Below are positions 55,791 through 64,000 of a DNA stretch of 64,000 nt, piece after piece. Numbering within the stretch: the stretch's first letter is position 1; each line of letters begins with the position of its first letter. Made by a program: the position numbers and the translations under genes. The stretch lies in NCBI RefSeq assembly GCF_015477805.1, contig NZ_JADLQL010000002.1, forward strand, positions 868,001-932,000. Direction: 5' to 3'. Under the pieces are notes generated by a model that did no database searches, had not been told where the DNA came from, and saw only the letters and a program-made list of their open reading frames with translations. Source of the stretch: Nocardia flavorosea. Its GTDB lineage: Bacteria; Actinomycetota; Actinomycetes; Mycobacteriales; Mycobacteriaceae.

Positions 55791-57002
55791 TCAGCCGAGG
55801 GACGCGAGCGCCCGGCCGAACAGATCGATCTCGCGCCGGGTGGTGTACGGCGCGAGACCGATCGTCACCGCACCACCTTCGTCGTTGACGCCCAGCGCGT
55901 CCAGCAGGCGGCTGCCGCCGTGCGAACCGGCGAGCACGGTGATCCGTTTATCGGCCAGTTCGGCCGCGATCTTCTCCGCCTGCATACCGTCGATGGTGAA
56001 GCTGACCGTCGGGATCCGGGTGGACGCCCGGCCGATCACGGTGAGACCGCTGATCTTGTCGAGCGTGCTCATCAGATGCTCGAACAGCTGGTCGTGATAG
56101 TCCTGCAGCGAGGTCACCGATATTTCGAGCCGTTCCCGCCGGGTGCCCTCGGCGCGTTCGTCGAGACCGGCGAGATAGTCGATCGAGGTGGTGAGCCCGG
56201 CCAGTAACGCGTACTGGTGCCCGCCCACCTCCAGCCGTTCGGGCCCTTTCGCGTACGGGTTCAACGCCATGGACGGGATCCGGTCCAGGAACGCCGGGTC
56301 CCGGAAAACCAGTGCGCCCACCTGCGGCCCGCCCCAGCTCGGGCCGCTCAACGCGACCACATCGGCGTTCAAGTCCTCGATACCGATCAGCGCGTACGGC
56401 GCCGCGCCGACCGCATCGGCGACCAGCAGCCCGCCGACCTCGTGGACCCGTTCCGCGGCGACCCGCACCGACGGCGCAGACCCCACGATCGGGGACGCCG
56501 CCGTCAACGCGACCAGCCGCGCGGTGGGACCGATGAGCTCCTCGAACTGCCAGGCCGGCATCTCACAGGTTTCGATCTCCACCTCGGCCCAGCGCACATG
56601 CGCGCCGTACCGGTTGGCGATCCGCAGCCACGGCGCGACGTTCGCCTCGTCGTCGAGGCGGGACAGCACGATGCCGGTACCGAGGCCCAGCCGGGAACTC
56701 AGCGATTCTGCCAGCCAGGACAGCAGCACCGCGCGGTCGGGCCCCAGCACGACCCCGCTCGGGTCGGCGCCGACGAGATCCGCGACGGCCACCCGGGCCT
56801 CGTGCAGGATGTCCGCGCTGCGCTTGGCGGTGCCGTGCCGGCCGATATGGGTGAAAGACGACGAGCGGAACCCGATCGACACCGCGCGCGAGACAGAATC
56901 CGGAACAAGCATGCCCGCCTGCGGAGCCAAGTTGATCCAGCCGTCGGCCAGGGCGGGGATCAGTCCCCGGACCCGCGCGACGTCGTAAGTCATGCAGGCC
57001 AC
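55791..57002 (-). CDS. cysteine-desulfurase-like protein without PLP lysine
   Basis: 403 residues of the aminotransferase class V fold (ADGWINLAPQAGMLVP, VVLGPDRAVLLSWL, DDEANVAPWLRIANRYGAH, GGLLVADAVGAAPY). The position that holds the Schiff-base Lys in SufS/IscS-like enzymes (SGHK) reads VVALSGPSWGGPQVG, and no Lys replaces it; the DNA at 56312-56353 confirms this. It ends with the C-terminal small domain ending TRREIDLFGRALASLG. Without the Lys it cannot be a standard desulfurase; the same seems true of the mycobacterial Rv3778c. Function unknown. Confidence 0.88.
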   Translation of the reverse strand: MACMTYDVARVRGLIPALADGWINLAPQAGMLVPDSVSRAVSIGFRSSSFTHIGRHGTAKRSADILHEARVAVADLVGADPSGVVLGPDRAVLLSWLAESLSSRLGLGTGIVLSRLDDEANVAPWLRIANRYGAHVRWAEVEIETCEMPAWQFEELIGPTARLVALTAASPIVGSAPSVRVAAERVHEVGGLLVADAVGAAPYALIGIEDLNADVVALSGPSWGGPQVGALVFRDPAFLDRIPSMALNPYAKGPERLEVGGHQYALLAGLTTSIDYLAGLDERAEGTRRERLEISVTSLQDYHDQLFEHLMSTLDKISGLTVIGRASTRIPTVSFTIDGMQAEKIAAELADKRITVLAGSHGGSRLLDALGVNDEGGAVTIGLAPYTTRREIDLFGRALASLG

Positions 57003-57139
57003 TTTAAGGCAGCGCGCTCAGCTCGGTAACCCTGGTCCGGCCCAGTGCGGGGAGCCGCCGCGGGCGGCACAGCCGGGCCGACCCGCGCTACCACCACCGG
57101 CTTTAGCGTGTTCGCCGCGAACACGACATGATGGGGAGC

Positions 57140-57730
57140 ATGACGCATTCGGATGATGCCTCGGATCCCGTTGTCGTGATCGGCCCCGAAGGCCGCCCGC
57201 TGGTGTTGCCGCCGGGCGCCGCGTCGAACGCGTCGTATTCCGGCACAGAGAACTCCCCGGACGACGAAACCGAGGGCGACCGCACCGAAACGCTCGCCGA
57301 TATGGTCGAGCAGCCGGCCAAGGTGATGCGGATCGGCACCATGATCAAACAGCTGCTGGAGGAGGTGCGGGCGGCCCCGCTCGACGACGCCAGCCGCACC
57401 CGCCTGGCCGAAATCCACAAATCCTCGATCCGCGAACTGGAGCAGGGCCTGGCGCCGGAGCTGCGTGAGGAGCTGGAACGACTGGCGCTGCCGTTCAGCG
57501 AAGACGCCGTCCCCTCGGACGCGGAACTGCGGATCGCGCAGGCACAGCTCGTGGGCTGGCTCGAGGGTTTGTTCCACGGAATCCAGACGGCGCTGTTCGC
57601 CCAGCAGATGGCCGCGCGGGCACAGCTCGAGCAGATGCGCCAGGGCGCCCTGCCGCCCGGTATCCACGCCGGTGAGGGCCGTGGCGGCCAGCAGGGGCAC
57701 TCCATCGGGGGCACCGGGCAATACCTCTGA
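57140..57730 (+). CDS. bpa: bacterial proteasome activator
   Basis: 196 residues from ATG 57140 (57128 is an alternative). It is a four-helix protein: DMVEQPAKVMRIGTMIKQLL, SSIRELEQGLAPELREELERL, AELRIAQAQLVGWLEGLFHGIQTALFAQQMAA. It ends in GGTGQYL, the HbYX-type tail (GQYL) that docks into the 20S proteasome alpha ring and opens its gate without ATP. Known as Bpa or PafE in M. tuberculosis (Rv3780), where it helps degrade HspR and other unfolded proteins. The last 25 residues form a flexible Gly/Gln-rich linker as expected. Confidence 0.93.
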   Translation: MTHSDDASDPVVVIGPEGRPLVLPPGAASNASYSGTENSPDDETEGDRTETLADMVEQPAKVMRIGTMIKQLLEEVRAAPLDDASRTRLAEIHKSSIRELEQGLAPELREELERLALPFSEDAVPSDAELRIAQAQLVGWLEGLFHGIQTALFAQQMAARAQLEQMRQGALPPGIHAGEGRGGQQGHSIGGTGQYL

Positions 57731-57790
57731 ACCCGGTGGTGTATATGCCAGGCGTTACCGAGTCGTGTTGCCGGGGTAGTGTCGTGCACC

Positions 57791-58789
57791 GTGCCTGCAG
57801 CTTCCGCTCGCCCCGACCTGGTAACCCCTGAAGATCCGGCGAGCACCGACGAGAGCTCGGTGCGCGCCGACCACACTCCCGCCGCAGATGAGAAGCCCGT
57901 GAGTTCCGAGCAGACCCCGGTAGCCGATACCGATATCGCCCAGGTGAGGACCCCGGCGCCGATCGAGGCCGATTCGCAGTCCTGGGCACGCGCCTGGCGC
58001 GATATCCGCGACGGCTTCGGGCAGCGCGAACTATGGCTATCGCTCGGCTGGCAGGACATCAAACAGCGCTACCGGCGTTCGGTGATCGGGCCGTTCTGGA
58101 TCACCATCGCGACCGCCGTGCAGGCCACCGCCATCGGCATCCTGTACGCGGCCCTGCTCGGCCAGCCGCTGCAGGAATACCTGCCCTACGTCGCGGTGGG
58201 CCTGATCGTGTGGAACGTCATCAACGCTTCGATCCTCGAGGGCGCGGATGTGTTCATCGCCAACGAGGGCCTGATCAAACAGTTGCCCTCGGCGCTGAGC
58301 GTGCACGTGTTCCGGCTGGTGTGGCGGCAGATGCTGTTCTTCGCCCACAACCTGCTGATCTATGTCGTGGTCCTGGCGCTGTTCGGGGTCTGGCGCGATC
58401 TGCACTGGACGGCGATAACCGCGCTACCGGCACTGGCGTTGCTGTTCATGAACGCCATGTGGGTTTCGGTGCTGTTCGGTATTTTCAGTACGCGCTACCG
58501 CGATATCGCGCCCATCCTCGGCAGTATGACGCTGATGCTCTTCGTGCTGACCCCCGTGATGTGGAGCACCAAGAGCCTCGAGGACCAGGGCGGCGAGGTC
58601 GCCGAACGGGCCCGGGTGGCCGAAGTGGTTCCCACCTACCACTACCTGGAGATCGTGCGCGCGCCGCTGCTCGGTGACGACCAGAAGCTCTACCACTGGG
58701 CGATCGTCGGCGCGATCACCGTGGTGGGCTGGATCGCCGCCGCGGTCGCCCTGAAGAAGTACCGTTCGCGCGTGCCCTACTGGGTTTAG
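57791..58789 (+). CDS. wzm: galactan ABC exporter permease (Wzm/RfbD)
   Basis: 332 residues from GTG 57791 (a GTG at 57779 is also possible). The first 65 residues are polar and disordered. Then come six helices of the ABC-2 polysaccharide exporter family with WQDIKQRYRRSVIGPFWITI, a reliable marker, and SFL-like LPYVAVGLIVWNVINASILEG. With Wzt it flips the lipid-linked galactan precursor across the plasma membrane for arabinogalactan assembly. It is followed by wzt 13 bp downstream and glfT1. The order wzm-wzt-glfT1 differs from M. tuberculosis (Rv3781 wzt, Rv3782 glfT1, Rv3783 wzm). Confidence 0.92.
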   Translation: MPAASARPDLVTPEDPASTDESSVRADHTPAADEKPVSSEQTPVADTDIAQVRTPAPIEADSQSWARAWRDIRDGFGQRELWLSLGWQDIKQRYRRSVIGPFWITIATAVQATAIGILYAALLGQPLQEYLPYVAVGLIVWNVINASILEGADVFIANEGLIKQLPSALSVHVFRLVWRQMLFFAHNLLIYVVVLALFGVWRDLHWTAITALPALALLFMNAMWVSVLFGIFSTRYRDIAPILGSMTLMLFVLTPVMWSTKSLEDQGGEVAERARVAEVVPTYHYLEIVRAPLLGDDQKLYHWAIVGAITVVGWIAAAVALKKYRSRVPYWV

Positions 58790-58802
58790 GAGTCAGCCGG
58801 TC

Positions 58803-59684
58803 ATGACCGATCAGGTGAGTATCGAAACCCGCGACGCGTGGGTGGAGTTCCCGATCTTCGACGCGAAATCGCGGTCGCTGAAGAAAGCGTTCCTGGGTAA
58901 GGCGGGCGGTTCGATCGGCCGCAACCAATCCGATGTGGTGGTCGTGGAGGCGCTGCGCGACATCACCCTGTCGTTGCAGGAAGGCGACCGGGTGGGCCTG
59001 GTCGGCCACAACGGCGCCGGTAAATCCACCCTGCTGCGACTGCTGTCCGGTATCTACGAACCTTCGCGCGGCAGCGCGCGCATCCGCGGGCGGGTGGCGC
59101 CGGTGTTCGATCTGGGCGTCGGGATGGACCCGGAGATCTCGGGGTACGAGAACATCATCATCCGCGGCCTGTTCCTCGGGCAGACGCGTAAGCAGATGAT
59201 GGCCAAAATCGACGAGATCGCCGATTTCACCGAACTCGGCGAATACCTGTCCATGCCGCTGCGTACCTATTCGACCGGTATGCGGGTCCGGCTGGCGATG
59301 GGTGTGGTGACCTCCATCGACCCCGAGATCCTGCTGCTGGACGAGGGGATCGGCGCGGTCGACGCGGAGTTCATGAAGAAGGCCCGGGTCCGGCTGCAGG
59401 AACTGGTGGCCCGCTCGGGCATCCTGGTTTTCGCCAGCCACTCCAACGAATTCCTCGCCCAGCTCTGCGATACCGCGATGTGGATCGATCACGGCCATAT
59501 CCGGTTGCAGGGCGGAATCGAAGAGGTGGTCCGCGCCTACGAGGGGCCCGAGGCGGGTAACCATGTGGCGACGGTGCTGCGGGAACTGGAGGCGGAGAAG
59601 GCCGCTGTTTCCGCAGCCGGGACCGGCGAGCCCGAACCACAGCCGGCCGACGGCGAACGAGAACTGGAGAACAATCAGGTATGA
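58803..59684 (+). CDS. wzt: galactan ABC exporter ATPase (Wzt/RfbE)
   Basis: 293 residues. Walker A VGHNGAGKSTLLRLLSGIYE, signature YSTGMRVRLAMGVVTSIDPE, Walker B EILLLDEGIGAVDAEFMKKA, switch His in FASHSNEFL. The signature YSTGM and the lack of a carbohydrate-binding C-terminal domain fit the mycobacterial galactan exporter. The last 50 residues are Glu/Ala-rich. TAGGAG precedes the ATG. The stop overlaps the glfT1 start by ATGA (59681-59684). Confidence 0.93.
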   Translation: MTDQVSIETRDAWVEFPIFDAKSRSLKKAFLGKAGGSIGRNQSDVVVVEALRDITLSLQEGDRVGLVGHNGAGKSTLLRLLSGIYEPSRGSARIRGRVAPVFDLGVGMDPEISGYENIIIRGLFLGQTRKQMMAKIDEIADFTELGEYLSMPLRTYSTGMRVRLAMGVVTSIDPEILLLDEGIGAVDAEFMKKARVRLQELVARSGILVFASHSNEFLAQLCDTAMWIDHGHIRLQGGIEEVVRAYEGPEAGNHVATVLRELEAEKAAVSAAGTGEPEPQPADGERELENNQV

Positions 59685-60802
59685 GCGAGTCGAGCCCGGA
59701 GGGGGCGGCGAAGCGTGACGACGCGGAGCCCTCGCTCACGTCCGATGGCCCGAGCCCGATCGAATCGGCCGCCTCGGCGGCGGTAACGCAGCACGACGAC
59801 GCAGAGTCGTCTCTCGCCGCCGATGGATCGACCACGGTTGCCCGGGGAGTATCGGCCGCCGGCGTGCCGGCCGACCCGGCAGCGGCGGCACTTCCGGAAG
59901 TCGACTACAGCGCGAATGCCACCGTCGTGGCCGTGGTGGTGACGCATAAGCGGCGTGACCTGCTCGCCGAATCACTGAAAGCCGTGGCGACCCAGTCGCG
60001 TCCGGTCGATCACCTGATCGTGGTCGACAACGGGAACGAGGGCGAGGTGGCCGAACTGGTCGCCGACCAGCCGGTGCCGACCACCTATCTCGGTTCGGCG
60101 CACAATCTCGGCGGTGCCGGTGGTTTCGCGCTGGGCATGCTGCACGCGCTGAGCCTGGGCGCGGACTGGGTGTGGCTGGCCGACGACGACGGCCGGCCCG
60201 ACGGCCCGGAAGTGCTTGCCACGTTGTTCGATTGCGCCCGCCGCCACGAACTCGTGGAGGTTTCGCCGGTGGTCTGCGATATCGACGAACCGGATCGGCT
60301 GGCCTTCCCGCTGCGCCGTGGCCTGGTGTGGCGGCGGCGGCGTTCCGAACTCGGCGACGACGATTTCCTGCCGGGTATCGCATCCCTGTTCAACGGCGCC
60401 CTGATCTCGGCGCAGGCCGTCGACGTGATCGGCGTACCGGATCTGCGGTTGTTCGTACGCGGTGACGAAGTGGAGGTCCACCGGCGGCTGGTGCGTTCCG
60501 GGTTACCCTTCGGCACCTGTCTGCAAACGGCCTACCTGCACCCGAACGGGGCGGCCGAGTTCAAGCCGATTCTCGGCGGGCGGATGCATACCCAGTACCC
60601 GGACGACCCGGTGAAACGCTATTTCACCTATCGCAACCGCGGCTATCTCATGTCGCAACCGGGTATGCGAAAGCTGCTGCCGCAGGAATGGATTCGTTTC
60701 TCCTGGTTCTTCCTGGTGACCCGCCGCGATCCGGCCGGGTTGCGCGAGTGGTTCCATCTGCGCAGCCTCGGCCGCAACGAGCAGTTCCAGAAACCGGATT
60801 GA
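59681..60802 (+). CDS. glfT1: galactofuranosyltransferase GlfT1 with N-terminal extension
   Basis: 373 residues. From about residue 80 the protein follows Rv3782: VVAVVVTHKRRDLLAESLKAV, HNLGGAGGFALGMLHALSLG, the DXD-type WVWLADDDGRPDGPEV, FPLRRGLVWRRRRSEL, FVRGDEVEVHRRLVRSGLPF and HTQYPDDPVKRYFTYRNRGY. GlfT1 adds the first two galactofuranose residues to the rhamnosyl-GlcNAc-PP-decaprenyl linker. The first 80 residues are an acidic Ser/Ala-rich extension not in the M. tuberculosis protein as I know it, with an internal repeat (DDAEPSLTSDG and DDAESSLAADG). Confidence 0.95.
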   Translation: MSESSPEGAAKRDDAEPSLTSDGPSPIESAASAAVTQHDDAESSLAADGSTTVARGVSAAGVPADPAAAALPEVDYSANATVVAVVVTHKRRDLLAESLKAVATQSRPVDHLIVVDNGNEGEVAELVADQPVPTTYLGSAHNLGGAGGFALGMLHALSLGADWVWLADDDGRPDGPEVLATLFDCARRHELVEVSPVVCDIDEPDRLAFPLRRGLVWRRRRSELGDDDFLPGIASLFNGALISAQAVDVIGVPDLRLFVRGDEVEVHRRLVRSGLPFGTCLQTAYLHPNGAAEFKPILGGRMHTQYPDDPVKRYFTYRNRGYLMSQPGMRKLLPQEWIRFSWFFLVTRRDPAGLREWFHLRSLGRNEQFQKPD

Positions 60803-60928
60803 TCGCGGAACCGCCCGGACGACTCGAATCGGTCAGCCACGGCGTAACAGGGGTTGACGGCGGATGCGAGAGTTTCCTCCCCAGCAGGTACCTTCGGCTG
60901 GCAATCAGCATGATTCGGGAGGAGATCG

Positions 60929-61648
60929 ATGAGTTACCCCGGCGGTCAGCCGCCACAAGGCATGCCCGCACCCGGCCAGTTCCCGGCGTCGCAACCACAG
61001 TTCGCGCCGCCGGCACCGCATCCGGGTGGGCAGCCGCAGCAACCAGGGGGACCACAGGGGCAGCAGCAGTGGGGTGTGCCGCCGCAGGGATTCGGGCCGC
61101 CCCCGGGACAGCCGCAGTACCCGAGCAGCCCGCAACCCCAGCCGGTGGGGCAGCCACAATTCCAGAGCGGGCCGTATCCGCAGCCGGCCGGACAACCGCC
61201 GGCACAGTTCGGGCCGGGCGGGCACCCCGCGCCGTACGGTCAGCAACCGGGGCAGCCGGCGCCGAACGATCCGCCCGGTATCACGGTGGACTGTTCCTAC
61301 ACACCCATGGAATTCCTGCTCGCCATCACCAAACCGAAAATTTTCGTGAACGGGCAGCAAGTGCCGAATACGCGCTGGGGAGCGAACCATATCCCGGTCG
61401 GCGCGGGTAACTATCACGTACGCGTGGTTACACCGTGGTTGTTCGATATGGGCCCGGCGGATGCCCCCGTTTCTGTTCAACCCGGGCAGGCGGTTCGTTA
61501 CTACTACCGGGCGCCCGCGATCATCTTCATGAACGGCGCGATCGGGCCGGTACCGCAGAAAACACCCGGCATGGTGTTTCTCTACGTGTCGTGGGGGATT
61601 GCGGCGCTGATCATCCTGATGAACCTGCTGATGATCGCCGCCATGTGA
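60929..61648 (+). CDS. Pro/Gln-rich protein with C-terminal membrane helix
   Basis: 239 residues. Residues 1-115 are Pro/Gln/Gly-rich disordered repeats (QPQQPGGPQGQQQWG, GQPQYPSSPQPQPVG). A small beta domain follows (residues about 118-205, GITVDCSYTPMEFLLAITKP, IFVNGQQVPNTRWGANHIPV), and a C-terminal helix (MVFLYVSWGIAALIILMNLL) anchors it. The beta domain resembles those that display a peptide or carbohydrate-binding surface, but no family is recognised. ATG is preceded by GGGAGGAG. It follows glfT1 by 126 bp on the same strand. Confidence 0.75.
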   Translation: MSYPGGQPPQGMPAPGQFPASQPQFAPPAPHPGGQPQQPGGPQGQQQWGVPPQGFGPPPGQPQYPSSPQPQPVGQPQFQSGPYPQPAGQPPAQFGPGGHPAPYGQQPGQPAPNDPPGITVDCSYTPMEFLLAITKPKIFVNGQQVPNTRWGANHIPVGAGNYHVRVVTPWLFDMGPADAPVSVQPGQAVRYYYRAPAIIFMNGAIGPVPQKTPGMVFLYVSWGIAALIILMNLLMIAAM

Positions 61649-61660
61649 GTTGACTCGTAC

Positions 61661-61692
61661 CGCTCGGCGGATCGCTACCGGTCCGCCGAGCG
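61661..61692 (+). terminator. terminator after the Pro/Gln-rich gene
   Basis: CGCTCGGCGGA (61661-61671) pairs perfectly with TCCGCCGAGCG (61682-61692), 12 bp after the stop codon. No T-tract. Confidence 0.8.
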
Positions 61693-62077
61693 TCCGCACA
61701 CCCGAGCGCCCACGCGGTCGAGCAATCACGAATACCGGTGACGGACGCCGCGGAACCGCCGGTGCCCGATTGTCCCCGAACACCGCAGAGCAGAGTGGGA
61801 AGCAGATGTAGCCGTGCTCCCACTCGGAGCGCGGTCGCGACGATCGCGCCGAACCCGGATCGCCGAGACCTGTCGCCATCCGCGCGAACCGAGCGCGTCG
61901 ACGGTAACTGCCATTGCCGCGGGGACACGGTCATGCAGCGAAGGCAACCCCTGTCTACCTGCGCTGATCGCGCGTCCCCTGGGCAACGCAGGGCCGGTGG
62001 GCCTACGCTCGAACCCGCATGCGCCGAGCGCGTCGGGTAGAACGTGGCGGCGGCCGCAACGACTGAAGGGGCAGGCT
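61693..62077. other. intergenic region, no feature seen
   Basis: 385 bp between the terminator and an SDR gene. The longer frames (for example from 61814) run on into the SDR in frame but lack protein-like composition upstream of 62078. Probably holds the SDR promoter. Confidence 0.5.
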
Positions 62078-62929
<852 letters not shown>

Positions 62930-63165
62930 TCGCCCGGCGGCACCGAATCGCCCACTGGCACCGGTACCCGCGGACGGCCACAACCCCGTACCCGAACCCG
63001 GCCGACGGCGGTCACCCCCGCCACATCGCGCCGGGTGCGGTGCGCCGCGGGGTTCGGTGCGCCGGTCGCCAGTGGTGACCGCGGATCGCGAGGAGTGACC
63101 CCGGCAGCGGCGGCGGACAACTGCCCGTCACGGATCGCTGCGGCGGGGCCCGGAAAGAGCGGACT

Positions 63166-63194
63166 GTTACGGGTGGATCGGCACCACCCGTAAC
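63166..63194. terminator. terminator hairpin before glfT2 end
   Basis: GTTACGGGTGG and CCACCCGTAAC form an 11-bp stem (63166-63194) between the convergent SDR and glfT2 genes and may serve both. Confidence 0.85.
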
Positions 63195-63198
63195 CGGC

Positions 63199-64000
63199 TC
63201 ATTTGCCGTTGATCCCGTACAGCCGTTCCCAGTTCTCGCGGCTGGTCAGTTCGGCGTGGGCGCTGCGGTAGCGCTCCTGCAGTGTCGGCAGTTCCTTGCG
63301 CAACCGGCGCAGGACCCGCAGTGTGCGCAGCAGCAGGGCACGGGCCCGCGCCTTGTCACGCTTGCGCACGCGCACCCCGGATTGCGAGGCATCGGTGACG
63401 ACCACATGGTCGAACAGCGAGACATGCCACCAGTGCGCGTCCTCGCGGGTCACCCCGACCAGCCCGTACTGCACCCGGCCGGTCCACTGCTGGATAGCCC
63501 GCTTGATCAGCACCGCCAGCAACCGGCTCGGTTCGCCGCCGGCCCGGCGCACCCGGATATCGGCGGATTTCACCGGTGCAGTGGCGGCCGGGTGTTTCAC
63601 GGTTTCCGAGTAGTCGGCGCGGCTGGTACGGGCCCGGCGCAGGACCTCGGTGCCGCCGTCGCGCAGGATACTCGGGCCTTCCAGGAAGTCCTCGATACCC
63701 TGCAGCGTGGTGTGCGCGAGACCGTACTGCATCCCGACCAGATATTCAGCGATATTGCGGAGCAACTGCCGGGAGACCGTGCCGGGGTCGAGATCGGTGT
63801 GCATGGCGCTGACGATCAGCGAATTGCGGGTGCTGAAGTAGCGAGCCCAGTCGTCGAAATCCTTCCAGTAGAAGTCCGCGTGCCAGACCGCCGCGTTCGG
63901 CAGCGTGACCGTGACGAATCCGTTCGCACGCGCGCGGACCCCGTACTCCACATCGTCCCACTGGAAGAAGATCGGCAGCGGCAGCCCGATCTTCTGCACC
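63199..64000 (-). CDS. glfT2: galactofuranosyltransferase GlfT2, 5' part outside window
   Basis: 266 residues visible, the C-terminal part of GlfT2 (Rv3808c type): LPLPIFFQWDDVEYGVRARA with the catalytic-region Asp-Asp and later His (AAVWHADFYWKDFDDWARYF), then the C-terminal helical domain RNIAEYLVGMQYGLAHTTLQ and the basic tail ending LTSRENWERLYG. GlfT2 polymerises about 30 galactofuranose residues with alternating beta-1,5 and beta-1,6 links on the lipid carrier made by GlfT1. The gene continues past the right edge on the minus strand. Confidence 0.93.
   Translation of the reverse strand, partial: VQKIGLPLPIFFQWDDVEYGVRARANGFVTVTLPNAAVWHADFYWKDFDDWARYFSTRNSLIVSAMHTDLDPGTVSRQLLRNIAEYLVGMQYGLAHTTLQGIEDFLEGPSILRDGGTEVLRRARTSRADYSETVKHPAATAPVKSADIRVRRAGGEPSRLLAVLIKRAIQQWTGRVQYGLVGVTREDAHWWHVSLFDHVVVTDASQSGVRVRKRDKARARALLLRTLRVLRRLRKELPTLQERYRSAHAELTSRENWERLYGINGK

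Noticed and set aside
61814..62077. longer N-terminus for the SDR
   Set aside because: ATG 62078 has a good ribosome site and places the glycine motif at the usual position; upstream residues are Arg/Ser/Pro-rich.

Overview
The window is high-GC actinobacterial chromosome. The gene set points to a mycolic-acid-producing member of the Mycobacteriales, most likely Nocardia or a close relative. Evidence: an antigen-85-type mycolyltransferase, the arabinogalactan genes wzm-wzt-glfT1 and the 3' part of glfT2, the HbYX-ended proteasome activator Bpa, a mycothiol-dependent-type enzyme, an ESX-type secretion accessory module, and gene orders that recall the M. tuberculosis Rv3722c, Rv3752c-Rv3755c and Rv3777-Rv3783 neighbourhoods. 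Genus and orthology are inferred from remembered families; no search was run.

Layout. 1-5.3 kb: 3' part of an MmpL transporter with an overlapping tetR, a neutral zinc metallopeptidase and a DUF2207 membrane protein. 5.4-10.4 kb: a ROK regulator diverging from a three-gene type VII secretion accessory module (small helical protein, PPE-like Pro-rich protein, EspG-like chaperone). 10.4-17 kb: HhH-GPD protein, methyltransferase, aspartate aminotransferase aspC, SRP RNA, tRNA-Ser(GGA), a WS/DGAT-type acyltransferase and an orphan DUF397 protein. 17.3-22.3 kb: a DUF309 gene overlapping gluQRS, then RDD and DUF4190 membrane proteins, a COG1738 (YhhQ-type) queuosine-precursor transporter and tgt, which together look like a queuosine salvage neighbourhood. 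22.5-29.9 kb: tetR-rrf2-heterodimeric ABC exporter operon diverging from a second MmpL gene, with a clear palindromic operator between them. 30-36 kb: mycothiol-type enzyme, orphan dcm-vsr pair, Ag85-type esterase, aromatic aminotransferase, dienelactone hydrolase, then tRNA-Ser(GCT) and tRNA-Arg(ACG).

36.4-53.3 kb is the accessory part. It holds a HigBA-type toxin-antitoxin locus whose toxin is frameshifted, an intact MazEF-type pair, a third MmpL-tetR pair, an MHS-family MFS permease, a tetR diverging from a translationally coupled trio (48-residue membrane peptide, FAD monooxygenase, DUF6640-like membrane protein), an SDR remnant, a tetR with a ferredoxin-reductase-like gene lacking its 2Fe-2S domain, tRNA-Ser(CGA), tadA and its associated gene, tyrA, a glycolipid-binding-type protein, vapBC, a collapsed type I restriction remnant (hsdM N-terminus joined to the middle of hsdR), a truncated Phd-type antitoxin running into tRNA-Ser(TGA), and that tRNA.

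53.4-64 kb returns to conserved chromosome: lactate-2-monooxygenase-like enzyme, quinone-oxidoreductase-like enzyme, an aminotransferase-V-like protein lacking the PLP lysine, bpa, the galactan export/priming genes wzm-wzt-glfT1, a Pro/Gln-rich membrane protein, an SDR, and the 3' part of glfT2 at the right edge. All four serine tRNA isoacceptors (GGA, GCT, CGA, TGA) occur in this window. No CRISPR array, intact insertion sequence or prophage was seen.
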